A program made the position numbers and the translations under genes. Source: Aestuariibaculum marinum (GTDB taxonomy: Bacteria; Bacteroidota; Bacteroidia; Flavobacteriales; Flavobacteriaceae). From it: a stretch of 64,000 bases of DNA. The first letter of the stretch is position 1. Every line of letters starts with the position of its first letter. The DNA lies in NCBI RefSeq assembly GCF_014596975.1, contig NZ_JACVXD010000001.1, positions 135,273 to 199,272 of the forward strand, written 5' to 3'. The notes under the pieces were generated by a model that had not been told where the DNA came from, made no database searches, and saw nothing but the letters and a program-made list of their open reading frames with translations. Of the stretch, positions 60,301-64,000 are shown piece by piece.

Positions 60301-62123
60301 TAGGAGCAGGAACGTATAACGTGACTGTTTCAGATGGATTTACTTGTGAAACTATTTTTGCAGATATCGTTATTGCTCAACCAGAACAAATGGAGGCTAG
60401 CTTAGTGAAAGCTTCTGCACAAACGTGTACGGTTGATGCCACATTAACATTAAGTGCAACGGGTGGAACAGGAACTTATGAATATAGTTCAGATGAATCA
60501 TTTGCAACAGTATTAGGTTCATTTACCACAGAGACAACATTCTCTGTGGCTCCGGGAACCTATCAATATTATGTGAGAGATGCTAACGGATGTACTTCTG
60601 TGGTATCAAACGATATTGTAGTTGAAGAACTTCCTGAATTGATAGTAAATTTAGATACAACTAATGCAACGATTAATTGTGCAGGAGATACTACCGGAGT
60701 TATTGTAGCAGAAGCGACAGGTGGTTTAGGAAACTATGTGTACACGCTACAAGACGCTGCGGGTAATGACATTCTAACAGCGGTTCAGGATACTCCTGGA
60801 GTATTCACCGAATTACCTATTGGAACCTATCAAGTGCATGTAGAAAGTGGAGATTGTTTAGCGACATCAGCGCAGGTTGTTATTACGGAACCTAATTTAC
60901 CATTAGAAGTTGAGTTCGATGTTACCGATGTAACCTGTAATGGTAGTAACGATGGTATTTTAGAAATCACAGCAACTGGAGGAAGTGGTATCATCAAGTA
61001 TGCGATTTCACCACAAATGAATCAGTTCTTTGATGAACCAATTTTCGATAATCTTGCGCCTGGTGATTACCAAGGTTTAGTTCAGGATCAGTTAGGTTGT
61101 TATGTGTTATTCGATTTTACAATTGCGCAACCAGATCCTCAGTTTGTAACTATTGTACCTAATTCATTAATTCCGGTATTATGTGATGGTGATATGAATG
61201 GAGAATTCAGTATCGAAATTACAGGAGGTACACAACCTTATAGTGTGGCTCTAGATGATATCAACGGCGAGTATGTTCAAGGAGCTGATAGGCAAACACT
61301 ATTTACATTCTCTAACTTATCTGGTGAAGATCATGTTGTTTATGTAACCGATAGTGAGGGATGTCAGTCGGAATGGAATATTGAATTCCCAGATCCTGTG
61401 AAAATTGATCCAGTAGCGGTATTAGAGTATGGTTGTGAAAACAATATTTCTACCAATATGGTTACGGTTTATGTTGATGAAACCATGACAGACCCTACCC
61501 AGTTAGAATATTCATTAGATGGCGGACCTTACCAAACAAGTAACATATTTGTAAATGTTCCAGCAGGTATTGGTCATTACATAGACGTGAGACATACTAA
61601 CGGATGTACGAAGCAAACAGATTTATTTGATATTGAAGCTTACGAACCTTTACAGTTTGCTATCCAAGAAGGAGAAACCATCAATACCATAGAAGCCATG
61701 GCAATCGGAGGTACTGGTGAATATGAGTTCTTCTTAAACGGCGAGTCTTATGGTAGTGAGAGTACATTTATTTATTATGAGTCTGGTAATTACACGGTAA
61801 CTGTTGTCGATAGCAATGGTTGTACTTTGGAGGCATCAGGGTATTTTGAATATATCGATGTTTGTATCCCTAATTACTTTACACCTAATGGCGATGGTAC
61901 TTTAGACGAATGGGGACCTGGATGTACGGAACAATACAAAGATTTAACGTTTGATATTTATGACCGTTATGGTCGAGTAGTGGCTAAATTAAAAGCCGGA
62001 CAAAAATGGGATGGTAGATATAACGGCGAAGAATTACCAACGGGTGATTACTGGTTTGTTGTGAAACTTAACGATCCTAAAGACGATAGAGATTTTGTTG
62101 GACACTTTACCCTTTACAGATAA
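48315..62123 (+). CDS. sprB: Giant SprB-like gliding adhesin
   Basis: From ATG 48315 (signal peptide VLFLLLSYCGIAQ) the protein has 4602 residues. Residues about 30-365 form a unique N-terminal region; about 365-490 a DUF11-like domain (IELIKTVVDTGG); then Ig-like segments. About 42 SprB modules follow (797-4515), each near 80 residues with one Cys at the start and one in a DANGC-type turn. A sugar-binding-like jelly roll interrupts them near 1190-1390. The end is a T9SS type B sorting domain (IPNYFTPNGDG...ELPTGDYWFVV). In F. johnsoniae, SprB moves along the surface to drive gliding and is about 6500 residues. The upstream ATG 48261 would spoil the signal peptide. Confidence 0.9.
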   Translation: MKKTTYLKTTLVVLFLLLSYCGIAQTYKAFSVREKVDVRGSMLVIGNNILGQNDNDFYDDKANNQDFNMQYIDIDSDASTFSSSSADLILSDHQDGSSTDCYRVVFAGLYWSAMLKDDETRSSISNVKLKLPNSSTYTDISGEIVYDAIVNPISAFNNEPANTPYACFADVTDILSSLGDIEGTYTLANVVSSEGTNNSTGLSAGWSLIVIYEDPVLHTKSFTLFDGFSHLYKGHQETIPVTGFRTPSMGDIDLQFAYGALDGDKTQKANKLEINGKEVSTPLRGPANNFFNSVVENTNGVSHPRNPEGDNTLGYDTGFLEILHANPEYIDNDVTSADFRLQVANGQADPIYAFFSAFAVDIFSPDIELIKTVVDTGGDDIDGDDVYLGQQLFYEISYQSVGNDNVTNFTIKDVLPDNIVFDPADVDLTNAGGATIQSYDPVTRTIVFAIPDGSVEVNDPQFTIRIPVRIVPNCYDLSQACSNEIKNQAFGTYTGVISGTVVVDEGSFATEECLGVPGSTNFLVDISNCTFEKTEILCGESVVLTAADGYDSYSWSTDPSGTPVVGTGQTYTATGTGTYYVQNTTSSTCISIQETINVIPYGNTITNPIIPYADLLPICPNDGKVLPYIFLCGANDVRNIQTGISDAVSISWQQLDESSCDEMLVDDCANENESCTWNEVGSGPDFLVDDAGQFRIVINYPGGCFSIFYFNVYQNLLDPTITAKDIICTTPGQVTVGGVPSGYEYSLDPSGPWQSSNVFEINTPDYYTVYIRQVEVETNPCIFQTPSIYVRNREADVTEFVTQPTCNGDKGTIKLAVNDALPQYSYSLSLNGTVINSVGPIMDSDYTFDNLNPGTYTYNITTDDGCVFTGDIEIINPPVLTVTSAITKALTCTDGEITVYPVGGTPPYQYYVNGNTISQDSPVIAAPTPGTYDITVIDFNGCSASTTQTIEGILPPEFTVEQINILCNGENSGSITFSVTNANGYSISYSIDNGNTFTSNPEFYNLTAGIYQTLIEYTLDGEECFSVTEDIVITETDYPLSASAGVSQLAGCGPNGEGRVRVTNPTGGTPPYEYSFDNQASWTSDNEAWVAPGTYTIYMRDANGCIYAMPGIIIDPEPVPPSISISDVDYNCDGTGNTTVVVNNTGSDSYSYGYLLDGVENPNLADPQTFLNVSEGSHTISVTYKLETVPTYSNLLFESFGSGGDVTSPGINPNFCFERQVEATKCNGDRLFGNGEYTVTNELRNNPYSGWWSPRDHTTGSIPGRFLAVDAGFAIPDNAVVYRKPITDIIPNQPIQVRFFATNLLKVGNTQPDASLTVELQDSNGVALSSQSIGGIPKTNGWVEFNETIDPGNNTALDFVLRLEIAQVNGIDFAVDDIEVYQLPVTCITQEDFPFIIESGQAFSAGIVSTSNVSCASAGDGSITIAAQNFDETNGYQYSIDGGSTWITTTTSPLTISNLTEGTYDIVVRYDASSDGVCDATLQAEITAPTSLSVSATTTPVTCLDGSTVTVTATGGTAAYTYELVDATSNVTPFPATGILTNVAAGDYTIRATDANGCTATTTISLTAPTAPTASIVNADYCYDTANGATLEVAASGGQTPYEYSVNGGAFQSSPVFSDLTPGDYEFIVRDAYGCESALIAETIAAQVNISAEITKELDCTVSPDAVISGTISEGYSPYTVTLIQGSGTVNLSGNTFTLTTGVAGTYQFQVTDANGCTAVSNVITVNPIENPTATTTVVNALCNGSSDGSVQIVPSGGVGPYTFNFNGLGFSTTSLYTGLAAGTYNYQVQDANECTFDGTVTITEPSILDITASATAFSCDDNNIAESSTVTIVVPTTGTAPYTYSFNGSAYTASNTFEVNDNGSDQTITYSVQDANGCTADGSLTISALNPPTDLDFSATTVTCDNETASITITATNGVGTLEYETIAPSQEIIGKQSSNVFSDLEPGTYIFRVTDANGCYYTESFVVPPVTPIAMTALKLRDVLCFGGNDGAAQFEVFNATNFTYTVTGGTATVTGSVINLTDLAAGTYSVTVTDTDTGCTATESVTINEPTAAVSATALATNITCNISESQITITATGGTPNYSYAAVAQGTTVTDFDYGSSNVITVDTAIDGLVFDVYIKDQNNCTLPTPIVVNIEQDELPTVTAPTVDNQCDVSSGFTFEVNATGVTPLSYSINGGTSYQSSPIFTVNAAGNYTVTVRDANGCIVTADTSTDVFEPITVDVLLTKDLTCSTPAEATIEGTISGGNAPYNVTFIQGSGTINVSGNTFDLSTSTFGDYQFLITDANGCTQQTGVITVTEPITVTASVTSGDPSCNGDLQGYIQLTALTGEAPYQYSIDDGVTFVDSNIFTEVAGGTYDYVVRDSKGCEATGQVTIVEPPVIDFNLAKLDITCDTSGGGTSLGEITVENVSGGTLPLTYYITNNFGDVIAGNPYSASAREDYTFEIINYGIYTINVVDANGCNLEKQITIASPPEDLEIDVTTVSSDCTNGGTATVEALSSVSGSEYEFAILEFNTVPYASAGSWLDPDVVGGNIRTFTNLTPGVVYTFVVHDKTTGCYFVKAADTPILSASPLTSVVTPNNISCVGAADGSVTFTIDNFDSLTTSVDYEIFRAYSNVSVIASTNVSVTPGTPETITAPIPGSLSIGQYYIVFTENGTGSFDGCESASEIFEIKESSVALEFQAQVLKNENCNELGVLRATGSFGTTPYQYQVVVAGGSLNDADWVSTNIFERAEGLYDVHVRDAYGCVVTEANVQIIKDAEPIIDPVAQDCWNGEPFTVTLDGTTFNGNRTYNVNGGAYQTSADFTISAAGTYTFNIKDDNGCIDPTTLVVNPPVVLDAILSLDLTCDDDAVINLSASGGSGTYTYEILSPVSAVGNISGATSGIFTGLNEAGTYIFRVTDDQGCEAVSNPVEVTPTTTPTLTTQVFDVTCNGGADGSIIVTAANGISPYEYRKSDDGGSTWDAWQTSNVFDGLAEGTYTIQVRDSKSCESLPVDVPVDAPDVVVADAQVTTTLSCGEGNATSPAEVTVTATGGSGSYLYSFDGGLNYSTSNTYRTYNPGTVTALVKDTNGCTAASSATTDIEPLSVPTDLDFVPTDITCITTTASVTLTATNGVAPLKYSIISPASETTNISGEDSGEFTGLLPGTYVFTVTDANGCSYTEAYTINPVTNITVSGQLINDVLCTGSSDGAVEFIVGNFSGTYSYTINGGTAITGQTNTTIGITGVSAGDQTIIVTDDVTGCTDTISVTVGEPTAVALAEIDNINANCNFGAQVTVEATGGTLPYEYAFIINGSAPIDADYSNSASAVLDPTISTDWDVWVRDANGCTDMIDVTIITDPLPTVTVPTISDNQCNLNGDPFTFTVTNPTGIEPFSYSIGAGFQTSPTFTVSTPGTYQVTVKDGNGCTITMPTPIEIYPTLDLNVAVTTLPSCDTADGVITVTGAGGSGNYSYAIDYAGATVSGNEISGIPSGSYTVTITDVDTGCTNTAPITLDAPTPVTFTPIPTDVTCNGGSDGMITVDLPSTNDNPIYTYEIIAPITVGPQTSNVFTGLAPETYTVRVTSGRNCIAEQDVVIGEPDAIVVPNPTVVEYTCAPDTNAANFASITVSGVTGGSNNYGIYEFYRDGALVQSGANNVYNEADFSGGNYTINVYDENGCSGTTTAIIAPYIELEDINIAIDNAITCVNDEDITVSATTTGTANLQYTVEGVDVSYNQTNTIGIFTGLAVGNYIITVENLDTGCSLQTVHYVIDPNTFELDIESITDVTCFSDNDGSVTLTLVDRVPTPTDEAGPFTYDVLDASGASVQTGASANAGPLTITGLVSGTYTINATLTNAPFCTVSTNVTITAPTAPLEIQTSHTDITCIGADGTISASGSGGWPGDYEYQLELGGTVVSAFSSTYYFEGLSAGIYTVSVRDSQGCIASETVELIDPLPIDATVTPSTTMLSCFDDRTASITVTNVLGGQGGNYTYTLNALSPVVSSSGPQTSNVFTGLGAGTYNVTVSDGFTCETIFADIVIAQPEQMEASLVKASAQTCTVDATLTLSATGGTGTYEYSSDESFATVLGSFTTETTFSVAPGTYQYYVRDANGCTSVVSNDIVVEELPELIVNLDTTNATINCAGDTTGVIVAEATGGLGNYVYTLQDAAGNDILTAVQDTPGVFTELPIGTYQVHVESGDCLATSAQVVITEPNLPLEVEFDVTDVTCNGSNDGILEITATGGSGIIKYAISPQMNQFFDEPIFDNLAPGDYQGLVQDQLGCYVLFDFTIAQPDPQFVTIVPNSLIPVLCDGDMNGEFSIEITGGTQPYSVALDDINGEYVQGADRQTLFTFSNLSGEDHVVYVTDSEGCQSEWNIEFPDPVKIDPVAVLEYGCENNISTNMVTVYVDETMTDPTQLEYSLDGGPYQTSNIFVNVPAGIGHYIDVRHTNGCTKQTDLFDIEAYEPLQFAIQEGETINTIEAMAIGGTGEYEFFLNGESYGSESTFIYYESGNYTVTVVDSNGCTLEASGYFEYIDVCIPNYFTPNGDGTLDEWGPGCTEQYKDLTFDIYDRYGRVVAKLKAGQKWDGRYNGEELPTGDYWFVVKLNDPKDDRDFVGHFTLYR
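50703..61859 (+). repeat. About 42 SprB modules with a seven-module super-period
   Basis: Counted by eye from conserved Cys and GTYTVTVRDANGC-like ends. The same module types recur every seven: PTDLDF modules at 53994 and 57588, LPTVT modules at 54744 and 58341 (both about 3.6 kb, 14 modules apart), and IQGSGT modules at 53364 and 55086 (1.72 kb, seven apart). Confidence 0.85.
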
Positions 62124-62157
62124 TTAGTGGTTTATGGCTGTTAATATTAAATTTACG

Positions 62158-63138
62158 ATGATGCGAAAACTAATCATATATATCTTATTCTTGACTATAA
62201 CAACCAGTTATAGTCAAGAGTTAAACCTGCCAGTGTTTACACAGTATTTGGCAGATAACAATTTTGTGGTGTCTCCAACATTTGCCGGTATTGGCGATAA
62301 TTTAAAAATCAGAGCGAACGGATTAACCCAGTGGGTTGGGATTAAAGGAGCTCCCGATAACCAATCGGTGTATGCCGATTTCAGAATAGCTGATCGTTCG
62401 GGGGTTGGAGTGTCTTTTTACAATGATAAAAATGGTAATACACTACAAACTGGAGCTAAGTTTTCATTTGCGCACCACCTTATTTTAGATTATTATTCAA
62501 AACAATATTTATCATTAGGTATTTCGTATAACATTAATAATTTCAGAATTGACATCGATAACTTTAATACGGGATATGAAAACCCTGTAGTAGATCCGTT
62601 TATTACAGATGATAGAAGAACATCGAATAATAACTTTGATGTAGGTGCATTGTATAGAAACCATGGCTTTTATTTAAGTTTTAATGTGAACAACTTATTA
62701 CCTAAAAACTTTAATGAAGCGATTAGGCAAATGGAGCCACGATTACTTTTAAACTATCAGATTTACTCCGGCTATACCTTTAGAGGGCCTAAAAAAAGTG
62801 GTTTAGAGTTTGAACCATCGGTGTTTTATCAAATGTTTAGTAGTGATAAGCGTTCAAGTACCGACCTTAACTTTAAGTTTAGAAAGTATAATAGGTATGA
62901 AGATTATTTTTGGGGTGGAATTTCTTATCGCTTCCTAAATGATCAGTTCTTAAAGCCTTTAAATATTGGACCAATGGTAGGATTCAAAAAATCGATCTTC
63001 TATTTTGGTTATGCGTATCAGGTAACAACAAACGGACTTTCAGGCTATAACTCAGGAACGCATGTGGTAACCATAGGATTAGAATTTTTACAAGGGATTA
63101 GTAACTGTCCGTGTACACAAAGTCCTGTTCATAATTAA
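62158..63138 (+). CDS. sprF: PorP/SprF-family type IX secretion membrane protein
   Basis: The 326-residue protein has signal peptide IIYILFLTITTSYSQ and the PorP/SprF opening LNLPVFTQYLADNNFVVSPTFAG, followed by barrel strands to IGLEFLQG. In F. johnsoniae, SprF is needed to secrete SprB and the gene lies just after sprB, as here. Start may be ATG 62158 or 62161; ATG 62134 adds a poor leader. Confidence 0.92.
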   Translation: MMRKLIIYILFLTITTSYSQELNLPVFTQYLADNNFVVSPTFAGIGDNLKIRANGLTQWVGIKGAPDNQSVYADFRIADRSGVGVSFYNDKNGNTLQTGAKFSFAHHLILDYYSKQYLSLGISYNINNFRIDIDNFNTGYENPVVDPFITDDRRTSNNNFDVGALYRNHGFYLSFNVNNLLPKNFNEAIRQMEPRLLLNYQIYSGYTFRGPKKSGLEFEPSVFYQMFSSDKRSSTDLNFKFRKYNRYEDYFWGGISYRFLNDQFLKPLNIGPMVGFKKSIFYFGYAYQVTTNGLSGYNSGTHVVTIGLEFLQGISNCPCTQSPVHN

Positions 63139-63203
63139 AGTGATATTTATGCTTTAAAACCAATGTGTTGTATTATTTTTGCAACTTCAAAATATTAATA
63201 TTT

Positions 63204-63238
63204 AGTAAACCTCAGTTTAAAACTGAGGTTTACTTTTA
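63204..63238 (+). terminator. Terminator of the sprB-sprF operon
   Basis: AGTAAACCTCAGTTT (63204-63218) and its exact complement (63220-63234) form a 15-bp stem followed by TTTT. Confidence 0.9.
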
Positions 63239-63258
63239 TAATAAATTGGTAAGTAAAA

Positions 63259-64000
63259 ATGGAATTGAGAGCTAAACAACGCATTGCTTTAAGTATTTAT
63301 TTCTTTTTATCAGGTATTTGTTTTGCGACCTGGGCATCACGCATACCAACTATTAAAACATTTTTCGACCTAAACGATGCACAGTTAGGAACGATATTAA
63401 TTGCTATGCCAGTGAGTTCGTTAATAGGCTTGCCAATTTCAGGTTGGTTAGTATCAAAGTTTGATAGTCGTATTCCTTTAATTTTTGCTTTTACCTTTTT
63501 CTCAATCAGTTTGGCATCTATTGGATTTGCAACGTCAACCTTTGCTTTAGTGTGTTCGATTTCTGGTTTTGCTTTTTGCTTAAGAATATTAAATATATCT
63601 ATTAATACGCAATCCATAACGCTTCAAAAAAAATACGAGAAAAGGGTAGTAGGGGCTTTTCATGGGCTTTGGAGTTTAGGAGGAGTTGTTGGCGTTGGCA
63701 TTTCAACACTTATGGTGACATTAGAAATTCCGATCCAGATGCATATGTTAAGTATTGCTGTATTTGGTTTACTAGTGGCTTTATTAACCTTTAAGTTTAC
63801 CGTTAAAAATGATAAATCTCCTTCCGGAAATAGATTAATTATTAGTAAACCAGACCCTTATATAATGAGTTTGGGAATATTAATCTTTTTCGGAGCCGTT
63901 TGTGAAGGTGGTATGTTCGATTGGAGTGGTGTCTTTTTTAAAGAAGTTTTACATGAAGAAGTCTTTACGTATGGATATTTAATTTTTATGACAACTATGG
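63259..64000 (+). CDS. MFS transporter, cut by the window edge
   Basis: An open frame runs from ATG 63259 to the right edge (247 codons). The N-terminus IALSIYFFLSGICFATWASR and the loop SGWLVSKFDSR match the first helices and the loop 2-3 motif of major facilitator proteins, probably the YbjJ-like branch. At least six helices are visible before the edge. Substrate unknown. Confidence 0.85.
   Translation, partial: MELRAKQRIALSIYFFLSGICFATWASRIPTIKTFFDLNDAQLGTILIAMPVSSLIGLPISGWLVSKFDSRIPLIFAFTFFSISLASIGFATSTFALVCSISGFAFCLRILNISINTQSITLQKKYEKRVVGAFHGLWSLGGVVGVGISTLMVTLEIPIQMHMLSIAVFGLLVALLTFKFTVKNDKSPSGNRLIISKPDPYIMSLGILIFFGAVCEGGMFDWSGVFFKEVLHEEVFTYGYLIFMTTM

Noticed and set aside
63174..63181. 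TATTTTTG as a promoter of the MFS gene
   Set aside because: It lies before the 15-bp terminator hairpin, which would stop that transcript; left out.
63297..63617. Minus-strand frame of 106 codons
   Set aside because: Antisense to the MFS gene, which has clear membrane helices.

Overview
The window is AT-rich chromosome of a Bacteroidota bacterium, almost certainly family Flavobacteriaceae. The signs are promoters of the TAnnTTTG type, signal peptides of the Bacteroidota style, a PorP/SprF protein, type IX secretion (T9SS) type B sorting domains, and a giant SprB-like gliding adhesin. There is one tRNA (Ser, UGA). I found no rRNA, CRISPR array, phage or insertion sequence.

Layout. 1-4742: end of a GH123-like lipoprotein gene, tRNA-Ser, a nitroreductase, a small palindromic intergenic element, a DegT-type aminotransferase and an unknown lipoprotein. 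4739-11934: a tight minus-strand envelope operon read as tpx-dgkA-ftsK-lolA-like-lptF/G-ribB; its RibA-like half has lost the zinc cysteines. 12215-14389: katG, divergent from tpx, so two peroxidases share one control region. 14476-15144: an outer-membrane barrel gene broken by one in-frame TAA. 15349-17106: a histidine-decarboxylase-like gene divergent from an Lrp regulator. 17112-20511: CDF transporter, DoxDA plus DsrE pair, an unknown protein and an SRPBCC protein. 20600-24150: a long inverted repeat, a TonB-dependent receptor gene broken by an in-frame TAG at codon 29, and an AraC regulator. 24347-27157: peroxiredoxin-thioredoxin-DUF6952 operon and an NhaC antiporter. 27383-31381: a second PLP enzyme/Lrp divergent pair, then a three-gene set ending in a membrane protein and a histidine kinase. 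31378-39401: RluA, PanB, a pectin-degradation pair (acetyl esterase and GH28), L-serine dehydratase, and a collagen-like lipoprotein with an Omp85-like barrel. 39613-41520: dnaK behind a sigma-54-like promoter.

42586-63138 is the most striking part: a gliding/adhesion locus with a beta-helix surface protein, a protein with a T9SS sorting domain, a PorP/SprF-like barrel joined to a tandem-repeat coiled coil, a 4602-residue SprB-like adhesin with about 42 modules, and SprF. The SprB modules show a higher-order order: the same sequence of seven module types recurs about every 1.7-1.8 kb. The barrel proteins probably help secrete or anchor the adhesin through the T9SS. The window ends inside an MFS transporter gene.

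The most useful oddities are the RibBX-like fusion, two single-stop pseudogenes of surface proteins, the SprB super-repeat, the barrel-plus-coiled-coil protein, and the dnaK promoter. Gene functions come from reading motifs by eye; no database search was run.
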